Shown piece by piece: positions 17,324 through 24,908 of a stretch of 34,970 bases of DNA. The position numbers were made by a program, and so were the translations under genes. Origin of the DNA: Flavobacteriia bacterium (GTDB lineage: Bacteria > Bacteroidota > Bacteroidia > Flavobacteriales > Flavobacteriaceae); contig JAAFHW010000023.1 in assembly GCA_013298525.1 (NCBI GenBank), positions 1 to 34,970 on the forward strand. Direction: 5' to 3'. Within the stretch, counting starts at the first letter, position 1. Each line of letters opens with the position of its first letter. A model generated the notes under the pieces. The model was given only the letters and a program-made list of their open reading frames with translations, made no database searches and had not been told where the DNA came from.

Positions 17324-19783
17324 TTATTTTTTCTTTTGAAAAAAGCTTTTATACCATTTTACAAAAACATTACTAGATACTTCTTCTTCATGATATCCAT
17401 TAGAATACGCTCCATAACCATAGCCATAACCGTAACCATATCCAGCACCATATTTAGCTTTGTTCTCAAATCCATTTAAAACAATACTAACATTGTGCAA
17501 CTCATCTCTTTTAACCCTATTATTCAATAAGTTAACCATTTCTTTTTTAGTGAAATTTTGACGCATTACATATAATGTTACATCAACATAACTTGATAAT
17601 TCTACTGCATCAGTTACCAATCCAACTGGTGGAGTATCGAGAATGATATAATCGTATTTTTCTTTTAATTCCTCCATTAACTCACTCATAGTTTCACCCA
17701 TAATAAGTTCGGATGGATTTGGTGGTATTGGCCCAGATGTTATAACATCTAAATAAGGAATTTTTGTACTTTGAGTAATTTCTTCTAATGTTGATTGACC
17801 AATTAAATAATTAACTGCACCAATATTATTTTTCAGATTAAAATCGTCAAAAATCTTAGGTTTTCTTAAATCTAATCCTACAATAACTGTTTTCTTTTCA
17901 CTTAATGCAAATACCGTTGCAATATTGATTGAACAGAAGGTTTTTCCTTCTCCACTGACAGAGGACGTTAACATTAATACTTTACTTCCCGATACTTTTT
18001 GCTTTTTATATAAAAATTGGAGCGAGGATCGGATTGCCCTAAAGGATTCTGACAATGCCGATTTCGGTTTTTCAAAAACCGCTAAATTGGTATCAGAGTG
18101 TTTCATACCTACCACTCCAATAAGTGGAATATTTGTTAATGAGCTAATATCATCTGTATTTTGAATGGCGTTGTTTATAAAAAATATTAAAAACACTATT
18201 AAAAGCGGAATTATTAATCCTGAGAATATTGCAATAATATAATTTATTCCTGTTCTTGGTCCAATTAAACCTCCACCTATATCCTTTGCTGGATCAATAA
18301 ATTGCACATCTGACAGGTTGGCTGCTTTAACAATTTGCGCTTCATTTCGTTTTTGTAGAAATGCATCGATAACGCTATTACTAAGATTGAATTTCCTCAT
18401 TATTTTTAGATAATTTTGACTGTCCTCTGGTAATTGTCTAATGTTACTTTCGGCTTGACTCATCTTGTTTCTAACTTGAGAAGACTCAAATTGGATTGCT
18501 GCTTTTGCTGCATTTATATTTTCTAATAAAACTTTCTTTACAGCAGAAATTTCATTGTCAATATTGTCAAACATTAATTCACTTTTTACAGAATAAGCCA
18601 TTTCTGATCTTCTTACTGAAAGCGTTATTAAATCAGATACATTCTTAAGTATATTTGGATCCTCAATTCCTGCTACTGATGGTGCTGGCAACTTGGAATA
18701 GTCACTACTATTTCTTAAATAACTACTTAAAGTATTGTAGTAATTAATTTTTCTATCAACTCCATCTTTGATTATATCAAGCTCTGTTATCTGGCTTTGA
18801 TAAGTCTCTCCTCTTCTTTCTATTTCTACAATATTCTTATCTCTACTAAAATCTTTTAACTCATTATTAGAATCTCTTAAATCACCTTCCATAAGAGTCA
18901 AAGTCGTGTCAATATATTTTATAGTATTTTCTGCAAATAAGTTTTTACTCTCTAATTGTTTTTTCATCAACATCTTAACGGTTGCATTGAGATAATCAAC
19001 AATTCTAGCCTTATTTGTTCCCTGCATTGACAACTTCAAAATTGAACCAGCTTTTTCGTCAACAGCTACTTTTAAATTCTTGTAATTAGAAACAACATCA
19101 TCAAAATTATTCATTTTGACGATATACTTTTCATTGGTGTATTTACCTGGATTATCCTTTATTTCTAAAACCCAATTTAAAAAAGGAAGATTAACCCTTT
19201 GTCCTACTTTATACTTTTTAATAAAATCTCCGCTAGCAACAGATTGAACATCTTTGGCATTAGTGTTATAATTAATTACAGAAGCAGAATTTGATTTAAA
19301 ATTAACTTTTATCTGATACTCGGATGGAGACACAAAAACTATGTGAATTGGAATGCCAAGCAATTGATTTTTAGATTTATCAATTTTCACATAGAAAGGA
19401 GTTGAACCATAAACATCTTTTGTGTAATATTTTTGTTCTTGCTGATAGTCTATAAAAAAGTCTAACTTATCTACAACTAATTCGTTGTGAGATCTTGATT
19501 TTAGTGTAGTTGCAATAGTTTGCACCTGATCTGAAGTTCCTCCCCAATTGAAAACTAAACTTGTATTTGAAGTAAATAATGGATTTTCTTGTTCTTTTAC
19601 AGCTATTGTAGTTTCAAGAGAATAAATCTTTTGTTTTCTTATATTTACTTGATAAGCAATAGTCAATGCCACTGCCAATCCAAGTATGAACCATTTCCAA
19701 TAACTACCAGTTTTTATTAAAAATCCTTTGAAGTCAAAGCTATTTTGGTTTTCAAAAAAAGAAAAATCTTTTATATCTAACAT
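17324..19783 (-). CDS. Wzc-like polysaccharide co-polymerase and tyrosine autokinase
   Basis: An 819-residue inner-membrane protein. The N-terminal Wzz-type chain-length domain has a transmembrane helix at ~31-48, a long periplasmic part with coiled-coil segments (~270-480), and a second helix at ~514-538. The cytoplasmic BY-kinase domain has Walker A SSVSGEGKT (~607-615), Walker A' VIVGLDLRKPKI (~637) and Walker B YIILDTPP (~711). The C-terminal tail carries the Tyr cluster YGAGYGYGYGYGYGAY (~775-790), which would be the autophosphorylation site. It works with the Wza-like lipoprotein just upstream (15-base gap after it) to control polymer length and export. Kinase and Wzz parts are fused, as is usual in Gram-negative bacteria. 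Confidence 0.93.
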   Translation of the reverse strand: MLDIKDFSFFENQNSFDFKGFLIKTGSYWKWFILGLAVALTIAYQVNIRKQKIYSLETTIAVKEQENPLFTSNTSLVFNWGGTSDQVQTIATTLKSRSHNELVVDKLDFFIDYQQEQKYYTKDVYGSTPFYVKIDKSKNQLLGIPIHIVFVSPSEYQIKVNFKSNSASVINYNTNAKDVQSVASGDFIKKYKVGQRVNLPFLNWVLEIKDNPGKYTNEKYIVKMNNFDDVVSNYKNLKVAVDEKAGSILKLSMQGTNKARIVDYLNATVKMLMKKQLESKNLFAENTIKYIDTTLTLMEGDLRDSNNELKDFSRDKNIVEIERRGETYQSQITELDIIKDGVDRKINYYNTLSSYLRNSSDYSKLPAPSVAGIEDPNILKNVSDLITLSVRRSEMAYSVKSELMFDNIDNEISAVKKVLLENINAAKAAIQFESSQVRNKMSQAESNIRQLPEDSQNYLKIMRKFNLSNSVIDAFLQKRNEAQIVKAANLSDVQFIDPAKDIGGGLIGPRTGINYIIAIFSGLIIPLLIVFLIFFINNAIQNTDDISSLTNIPLIGVVGMKHSDTNLAVFEKPKSALSESFRAIRSSLQFLYKKQKVSGSKVLMLTSSVSGEGKTFCSINIATVFALSEKKTVIVGLDLRKPKIFDDFNLKNNIGAVNYLIGQSTLEEITQSTKIPYLDVITSGPIPPNPSELIMGETMSELMEELKEKYDYIILDTPPVGLVTDAVELSSYVDVTLYVMRQNFTKKEMVNLLNNRVKRDELHNVSIVLNGFENKAKYGAGYGYGYGYGYGAYSNGYHEEEVSSNVFVKWYKSFFQKKK

Positions 19784-19798
19784 TCTTGGTAATTTAAG

Positions 19799-20581
19799 TT
19801 ATTTAAGTAATAAAAAAGTGGTTGTTGCCAACGACAGGATAGTAATAATAGTACCTAAAGATTCTATACCTGTTTTACCTGTACCCCAAGTTTTTTGTTT
19901 CAATGGTTTTATATAAATATAATCATTAGGCTGAAGATAATACACATTTGACTTCATTGCATTAGCGTCTGTCAAATCAATTTTGAAGGTTTCGGCACCT
20001 TGAGGGAATTGTCTAATAACAACTACATCTTTTCTATCGCCTGTAATTGTTATATCACCAGAATTTGCAATAGCTTCAAGTATATTAACTTTATCTTGAT
20101 ATAATATTTTGGAACCCGGACTCATAACTTCACCATTAACTGTATATCTAAATCCAGCTAATTTTACATTTACAAAAAGTTGTGCTTCTTTTTTGAAGTA
20201 ATCTTTTAAAAGCTGTTCTTCTATTTTTTTTCTTACCTCTTCAACAGTAAAACCTAAAACATTTACCTCACCCAATACCGGAATTCTAATATTTCCATGA
20301 TCGTCGATAGTATAACCATTAAAGAACAATGACTCAATAGTTGGAGATATTTGAGCTTTGCTTGTATTATTAAACATCTCAACAAGTCTTTCATCAAGTG
20401 CTTTTATAGTAACGTTCAATATATCATTTGTTTGAAGTCTATAGGGCTTTATGTTAGAAGCAACAACATTAGATGAATCAGTAGTTCCTTTATTCTGTAA
20501 ATAAATCAAATCTTTTGTAGGTACACATGAGGTAAATACGATTCCAATAAAAAATAATATAAAGAGTATTCTGTAGTTCAT
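19799..20581 (-). CDS. Wza-like polysaccharide export outer-membrane lipoprotein
   Basis: I chose the ATG at 20581 (MNYRILFILFFIGIVFTSC). It gives a standard lipoprotein signal with lipidated Cys at residue 19. The upstream ATG at 20605 would overlap the promoter -7 element. The mature protein has the Poly_export domain (RLQTNDILNVTIKALDE ... GNIRIPVLGEV). An SLBB-like domain follows (VNGEVMSPGSKILYQ ... LEAIANSGDITITGDR), and a hydrophobic C-terminal segment (TIITILSLATTTFLLLK) could span the outer membrane. At 260 residues it is shorter than E. coli Wza, as is normal in Bacteroidota. It is the first gene of the operon and forms the export channel with the Wzc-like protein. Confidence 0.92.
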   Translation of the reverse strand: MNYRILFILFFIGIVFTSCVPTKDLIYLQNKGTTDSSNVVASNIKPYRLQTNDILNVTIKALDERLVEMFNNTSKAQISPTIESLFFNGYTIDDHGNIRIPVLGEVNVLGFTVEEVRKKIEEQLLKDYFKKEAQLFVNVKLAGFRYTVNGEVMSPGSKILYQDKVNILEAIANSGDITITGDRKDVVVIRQFPQGAETFKIDLTDANAMKSNVYYLQPNDYIYIKPLKQKTWGTGKTGIESLGTIITILSLATTTFLLLK

Positions 20582-20602
20582 TATCAAAAATAATTTAGCA
20601 AA

Positions 20603-20632
20603 CAAAGATAGTTTTTCAATTGTAAAAACAAA
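20603..20632 (-). promoter_or_regulatory. Promoter of the polysaccharide operon
   Basis: On the minus strand, TTTG (20629-20632) is followed by an 18-base spacer and TATCTTTG (20603-20610). This matches the Flavobacterium/Bacteroides -33/-7 pattern TTG-N~19-TAnnTTTG. The start would fall near 20596, leaving a ~15-base leader before the ATG at 20581. The element lies between recR and the first operon gene, so the operon can be transcribed independently of recR. Confidence 0.65.
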
Positions 20633-20653
20633 AAAGTTAGAATAGAATATTGA

Positions 20654-21274
20654 CTAATTATTTTTCAAAGAATTTTCAAACGGAACTCTTTGCAAAATAC
20701 TTCTTCCTAAAGTAACCTCATCGGCATACTCTAATTCGTCGCCAACAGCTATTCCTCTTGCGATTGTAGAAGTTTTGATATTACACTCTTTTATTTGTTT
20801 GAAAATATAAAAATTGGTGGTATCGCCTTCCATTGTGGAACTTAAAGCAAAAATAATTTCTTCTATTGAACCCAATTTTACTTTTTCGACTAACGAATTG
20901 ATATTCAATTGACTTGGACCTACGCCATCGATTGGTGAAATTTTCCCACCAAGAACGTGATAAATTCCTTTAAATTGGTTCGTATTTTCAATAGCCATAA
21001 CATCTCTAACGTCTTCAACAACGCAAATTATTTTGTGATTTCTTGAAGCATTCGAACAAATTTCACACACATCAACATCTGAAATATTGTGGCAATTTTT
21101 ACAAAATTTAATCTCATCTCGCATCGTAGTTAACGCTTGCGATAAAAAATGAGTTTGTTCGCTTGGTTGTTTCAATAAATGCAATACCAATCGCAAGGCA
21201 GTTCGTTTACCAATTCCAGGTAATTGTGCCATTTCGTTGACCGCTTTTTCGAGAAGTTTTGATGAAAATTCCAT
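20654..21274 (-). CDS. recR: Recombination mediator protein RecR
   Basis: A 206-residue protein of normal RecR length. The N-terminal helix-hairpin-helix [12 protein letters not shown] is at 18-29. The zinc finger has four Cys (C58, C61, C70, C73; [16 protein letters not shown]). A TOPRIM domain begins [14 protein letters not shown] with E87/D88. The C-terminal [18 protein letters not shown] is the family signature. RecR works with RecO/RecF to load RecA at gapped DNA. It is co-oriented with the polysaccharide operon but separated from it by 72 bases and a good promoter, so a functional link is unlikely. A TACTTTTG element lies only four bases before its ATG. Confidence 0.96.
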   Translation of the reverse strand: MEFSSKLLEKAVNEMAQLPGIGKRTALRLVLHLLKQPSEQTHFLSQALTTMRDEIKFCKNCHNISDVDVCEICSNASRNHKIICVVEDVRDVMAIENTNQFKGIYHVLGGKISPIDGVGPSQLNINSLVEKVKLGSIEEIIFALSSTMEGDTTNFYIFKQIKECNIKTSTIARGIAVGDELEYADEVTLGRSILQRVPFENSLKNN

Positions 21275-21292
21275 TTGGCAAAAGTAACAAAA

Positions 21293-21332
21293 TAGATTTT
21301 TAGATTATTAGATTTTTGGATTATTAGATTAG
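21293..21332. repeat. Five degenerate 8-bp tandem repeats (TAGATTWT)
   Basis: The units read TAGATTTT, TAGATTAT, TAGATTTT, TGGATTAT and TAGATTAG, in the 145-base gap between recR and the divergent symporter gene. A pyrimidine-rich tract (to about 21380) follows. Function unknown. Confidence 0.6.
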
Positions 21333-21419
21333 GATTTATTCTTAGTTCTTTCTTTTTTCTATTTTCTATTATCTTTCTTCTCAAATATTTCTATTTTAGC
21401 ACAACCAAAAAAACCATTT

Positions 21420-22958
21420 ATGTCTTCAGGAACTATTTTAGCGATTATCATTATCTATTTCGGAATTCTTATTCTTATTTCGAATCTTGTTAGTAAAAAA
21501 GACAGTAGTAACGATGCTTTTTTTAAGGCAAACAAAAATTCTAAATGGTATTTGGTAGCGTTTGGAATGATTGGAACGGCGCTTTCTGGCGTGACTTTTA
21601 TTTCCGTTCCTGGTGAAGTTGGAAATCCTGATTTACAGTTCAAATATTTTCAATTTGTTTTGGGAAATGCGATTGGTTTTATCATAATTGCAACAGTCTT
21701 GCTTCCACTCTATTATCGCATGAATTTGACTTCGATTTATAGTTATATCGAGCAAAGATTAGGTGTTGTGAGTTATAAAACTGCAGCTACAATTTTCTTG
21801 ATAAGTCGAACCATTGGCTCTGCATTTCGTTTATATTTGGTTGTAATTGTGTTACAACGTTTTGTTTTTGATGCTTACAATATCCCTTTTGCAGTAACGG
21901 TTTTAATTTCTTTAGCTCTAATTTTTGCTTACACCTATCGTGGTGGATTGAAAACAATTATTATTACTGATACTTTACAAACCTTTTTCTTAGTTACATC
22001 GGTTTTCTTGACAATTATTTTTATCTGCAATAGTTTGGATTATAGTTTTACAGAAGCTTTTGAAGCGGTAAAAAACAGTAATTATTCTAAAGTTTTCTTT
22101 TATGAAGATTACTTGAAAGGTAACTTTGTTTTGAAACAAATTTTGGGTGGAATCTTTGTAACTATTGCCATGGTTGGATTAGATCAAGATTTAATGCAGA
22201 AGAATTTGAGTTGCAAAAACATTGGTGAAGCTCAAAAAAACATGTTCACGTTTACCGGAATTTTTGTGGTGATTAATATTTTCTTTTTGAGTGTTGGTGC
22301 TTTACTTTATTTATACGCTGAGAAAAACGGAATCGCTGTTCCGATGGTTGATGGTGTGAAACGCACTGATTTATTGTTTCCTGAAATTGCTTTTAATCAT
22401 TTGAATATTGTTCCTGCAGTTGTGTTTTTGTTAGGATTGACGGCAGCGACTTTTGCTACAACCGATTCGGCTTTGACTGCTTTGACAACTTCTTTTTGTG
22501 TTGACTTTCTTGGAATGGATAAAGAAGGTAAAAATTCCAATAGTGAAATTCCAAATTCCAATGAAGAAATTGAAATTAGAAATAAAAAGTTAGTTAGAAC
22601 AAGACACTTGGTTCATGTTGGGTTTTCGGTGTTGATGTTTTTGGTGATTATTATATTTAATTCACTGAATGACAAATCGGTAGTGACGATGATTTTTAAA
22701 GTGGCGAGTTATACTTATGGACCGCTTTTAGGATTGTATGCTTTTGGATTGTTCATGAAATCGAAAACGGTTCATGACAAATTGGTTCCTTTTATTTGTG
22801 TTATTTCGCCTTTGGTTTGTTTTTTAATTGCTAAAAATTCAGCTGCTCTTTTTGGAGATTATGTAATCGATAACGAATTGATTATCGTTAACGGATTGAT
22901 TACTTTTATTGGATTATTGATTATTAGCAAACCTGCTACTAGTCAGACTAAGTTTTAG
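21420..22958 (+). CDS. Sodium:solute symporter (SSS family)
   Basis: A 512-residue polytopic membrane protein with about 13 hydrophobic helices and the SSS-family layout. Conserved parts include an early GMIGTALSGVTFISVPG segment, the LTSIYSYIEQRLG segment, TYRGGLKTIIITDTLQTF, and GLTAATFATTDSALTALTT near the sodium site (LeuT-fold TM8). The transported solute cannot be read; sugars, sialic acid, amino acids and nucleosides all occur in this family. A hydrophilic cytoplasmic loop at ~370-395 (KNSNSEIPNSNEEIEIRNKK) is coded by a repeat otherwise found in intergenic DNA here. Two bases separate it from the downstream hydrolase, so the two are probably one operon. Confidence 0.92.
   Translation: MSSGTILAIIIIYFGILILISNLVSKKDSSNDAFFKANKNSKWYLVAFGMIGTALSGVTFISVPGEVGNPDLQFKYFQFVLGNAIGFIIIATVLLPLYYRMNLTSIYSYIEQRLGVVSYKTAATIFLISRTIGSAFRLYLVVIVLQRFVFDAYNIPFAVTVLISLALIFAYTYRGGLKTIIITDTLQTFFLVTSVFLTIIFICNSLDYSFTEAFEAVKNSNYSKVFFYEDYLKGNFVLKQILGGIFVTIAMVGLDQDLMQKNLSCKNIGEAQKNMFTFTGIFVVINIFFLSVGALLYLYAEKNGIAVPMVDGVKRTDLLFPEIAFNHLNIVPAVVFLLGLTAATFATTDSALTALTTSFCVDFLGMDKEGKNSNSEIPNSNEEIEIRNKKLVRTRHLVHVGFSVLMFLVIIIFNSLNDKSVVTMIFKVASYTYGPLLGLYAFGLFMKSKTVHDKLVPFICVISPLVCFLIAKNSAALFGDYVIDNELIIVNGLITFIGLLIISKPATSQTKF
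22532..22562 (+). repeat. AAATTCCAAATTCCAAT repeat inside the symporter gene
   Basis: The 17 bases at 22546-22562 are identical to 24819-24835 downstream of marC. The 12 bases GTGAAATTCCAA (22543-22554) are also found at 24802-24813. In the symporter the repeat is read in frame as a Ser/Asn/Glu-rich cytoplasmic loop. Confidence 0.7.
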
Positions 22959-22960
22959 GA

Positions 22961-23605
22961 ATGGAAAATCTATATATTTTTAGTGGTCTTGGTGCTGATA
23001 AAAGAGTTTTTAAATATTTAAATTTTTCAAAATACAATGCGACTTTTATTGATTGGATTAATCCATTTGAGAATGAATCAATCGAAGATTACGCAAAAAG
23101 ATTAACCAAACAAATTACTTCAGAAAAACCAATTTTAATAGGTTTATCTTTTGGCGGAATTATGGCTATAGAAGTTGGAAAAATTATAGAATCGGAGAAA
23201 ATAATTTTAATTGCTTCCGCTAAAAGTAAAAATGAAATACCTTTTTATTATCGATTTGCAGGATTCTTAAATCTTCACAAATTGATTCCAACTAAATTAA
23301 TGAAATCATCCAATTTTTTGAGTTTTTGGTTTTTCGGAATTAATAGTAAGGAAAATAAAAATCTGTTGACTGAAATTTTGAAAGATACAGATGAAACTTT
23401 TCTAAAATGGGCGATTGATAAAATTGTAAACTGGAAGAACACTCATATCCACAAAAATCTAAAACACATTCATGGTACTGCGGATAGAATTTTACCTATT
23501 CAATTTGTAATATCTGATGTAAAAATAGTTGATGGAGGACATTTTATGACTATTGACAAATTTGAAGAACTGAATTTTGTTTTGGAAAATTCAATCAAAA
23601 ATTAA
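22961..23605 (+). CDS. Small alpha/beta hydrolase
   Basis: A 214-residue alpha/beta-hydrolase-fold protein without a signal peptide. Catalytic residues are visible: nucleophile S63 in the elbow GLSFGG, acid D175 in HGTADRILPI, and base H194 in VDGGHFMTI. The oxyanion segment is FSGLGADKRVF near the N-terminus. The cap region is short (~100-150). It is likely a cytoplasmic esterase, lipase-like or thioesterase-like enzyme; the substrate is unknown. It begins two bases after the symporter stop, so it may act on the imported compound. Confidence 0.85.
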   Translation: MENLYIFSGLGADKRVFKYLNFSKYNATFIDWINPFENESIEDYAKRLTKQITSEKPILIGLSFGGIMAIEVGKIIESEKIILIASAKSKNEIPFYYRFAGFLNLHKLIPTKLMKSSNFLSFWFFGINSKENKNLLTEILKDTDETFLKWAIDKIVNWKNTHIHKNLKHIHGTADRILPIQFVISDVKIVDGGHFMTIDKFEELNFVLENSIKN

Positions 23606-23619
23606 AATGGAAACCTCTC

Positions 23620-23716
23620 TAGCCCTGATTGCAGTGGCATCTCGTCTTTTCGGACGAGATAGAACGAAAAGCAGGAATTGCCATTACTGATAAAGCCCGA
23701 ACCACTCGCTCCTAAT
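23620..23716. other. Structured intergenic element between convergent genes
   Basis: ATCTCGTC (23639-23646) and GACGAGAT (23653-23660) form a perfect 8-bp hairpin with loop TTTTCG. Outside it, AGTGGCA (about 23633-23639) can pair with TGCCATT (about 23679-23685), allowing one G-U, and CCTG can pair with CAGG. The order CCCTGATT, hairpin, GAAAAGCAGGAA, GCTCCTAA resembles, from memory, a dispersed element seen after genes in Flavobacterium genomes; I could not check this. No U-run follows, so it is not a standard terminator. Its right end reaches the stop codon of the convergent gene. Confidence 0.45.
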
Positions 23717-24077
23717 ATTGATTAGTTGTCAATAAAACCAAGGTACAAGCTTCTTCTACTTTGATGGAATTGGCTTTAAGTAATTGATAAAACTCTGGAT
23801 TTTCGGTTCCTGGGTTAAAAACTACTCTTTTAGGTTTTGTTTCGATAATGTAATTGTAATATTCGCGTTGGCGCACCGGATTTAGGTACAAAGTTACAGT
23901 ATCGATATTTTTTAGAGGAATATTTTTGGTTCTGATGGAAATTCCGGCAACTTCGCCTTGATTTTGTCCGATGGCTATAACCGAATGACCTTTATCAACT
24001 AACATTGTTATGGCTTTGAAAGCGTATCTTTCGGGTTTGGTGGAAGCACCAAGAACTAAAGTTTTCTTGTTTTTCAT
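23712..24077 (-). CDS. CoA-binding domain protein (YccU-like)
   Basis: A 121-residue single-domain protein of the CoA_binding_2 family. The nucleotide-binding start is KTLVLGASTKPERYAFKAI. GHSVIAIGQNQGEVAGI, VTLYLNPVRQREYYNYI and RVVFNPGTENPEFYQLL follow the family pattern, and the protein ends in EEACTLVLL. It is a cytoplasmic Rossmann-fold protein that may bind CoA or a similar nucleotide; its role in the cell is not established. It is convergent with the hydrolase gene and divergent from marC. A TAATTTTG element lies only four bases upstream of the ATG. Confidence 0.9.
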   Translation of the reverse strand: MKNKKTLVLGASTKPERYAFKAITMLVDKGHSVIAIGQNQGEVAGISIRTKNIPLKNIDTVTLYLNPVRQREYYNYIIETKPKRVVFNPGTENPEFYQLLKANSIKVEEACTLVLLTTNQY

Positions 24078-24133
24078 TCTGCAAAATTACGGATAATTGT
24101 TTTTATTTTAACTTTATGCGTTACTTCTTTATT

Positions 24134-24141
24134 TATCTTTG
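24134..24141 (+). promoter_or_regulatory. Putative -7 element (TATCTTTG) of the MarC-family gene
   Basis: This is a perfect TAnnTTTG match on the plus strand, 24 bases before the ATG at 24166. It would leave a leader of about 18 bases. It is identical in sequence to the -7 element of the polysaccharide operon. The -33 region is weak. Confidence 0.5.
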
Positions 24142-24165
24142 TCGAAAATTTAAACTTTTCAAAAA

Positions 24166-24801
24166 ATGGATGTTTTCTTGAATACTTTTTTTGTTTTGCT
24201 TGGTGCGCTGTTTTCGGTATTGAATCCGATTGGTGCGATTCCGTTTTTTGTGGGTTTAACACAAGATTACAACAAAGCTGAACGTTCGCGAGTTTCCTTA
24301 TTGGCCGCAATAAATGTGTGTATCATTTTGTTGATTTCCTTTTTTGTTGGTGAATATGTTTTGAGTTTTTTTGGAATTACGATTTCAGCGCTAAGAATTG
24401 CTGGTGGAATTTTGATTGCAAGCTCGGGATTTGGTTTACTAAACGCCAATCCGAAAAAGCGAAAAGGAATTAGTAAAGAAGTGGAAGAAGATTTACAAAG
24501 CAGAACCTCTATTGCTTTAACGCCGCTTGCAATGCCAATGTTGGCTGGACCTGGTTCGATTTCTTTATTGATTGCATTTAATCAAGATCATAAAACTACT
24601 CCTGAAATTTTGTCTTCTACACTTGCTATTTTCGTGGTTTCTATTCTAATATTTTTGGTATTGAGAAGTGCACATTATTTGGCTAAATATTTGGGAGCAT
24701 CAGGAATTGTAGCGATTTCTAGAATCGTTGGTTTCTTGACAGTTGCTATTGGTATTCAATATATTATTAGTGCGGTTTTGAGTATTATTAGAGGAATATA
24801 A
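24166..24801 (+). CDS. MarC-family integral membrane protein
   Basis: A 211-residue inner-membrane protein with six predicted helices and the MarC/UPF0056 signatures. These are FFVLLGALFSVLNPIGAIPF near the N-terminus, ALRIAGGILIASSGFGLL at ~85-102, a charged loop (NPKKRKGISKEVEEDL), and TPLAMPMLAGPGSI at ~125-138. The biochemical function of the family is not settled; an early link to antibiotic resistance was not upheld. The gene is transcribed alone and ends at a shared hairpin with the convergent ctlX-like gene. Confidence 0.93.
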   Translation: MDVFLNTFFVLLGALFSVLNPIGAIPFFVGLTQDYNKAERSRVSLLAAINVCIILLISFFVGEYVLSFFGITISALRIAGGILIASSGFGLLNANPKKRKGISKEVEEDLQSRTSIALTPLAMPMLAGPGSISLLIAFNQDHKTTPEILSSTLAIFVVSILIFLVLRSAHYLAKYLGASGIVAISRIVGFLTVAIGIQYIISAVLSIIRGI

Positions 24802-24814
24802 GTGAAATTCCAAT

Positions 24815-24860
24815 AAAAAAATTCCAAATTCCAATTGTAATCATATTGGAATTTGGGATT
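24815..24860. terminator. Bidirectional terminator between marC and the CtlX-like gene
   Basis: CCAAATTCCAAT (24824-24835) and ATTGGAATTTGG (24845-24856) form a perfect 12-bp stem. It can extend to about 16 bp with one G-U pair, around a 9-base loop. On the minus strand a run of U follows (A run 24815-24821). On the plus strand the tail UCGUUUAUUC is weaker. The left arm is made from the AAATTCC repeat. Confidence 0.65.
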
Positions 24861-24908
24861 TCGTTTATTCTAAAATATTGACTTCGAGAGTCTCAGCCAA
24901 CACAAAGA

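Noticed and set aside
24074..24310. 78-codon open frame on the minus strand
   Set aside because: It covers the start of the MarC-family gene and its promoter on the other strand. Basic, low-complexity product with no domain.
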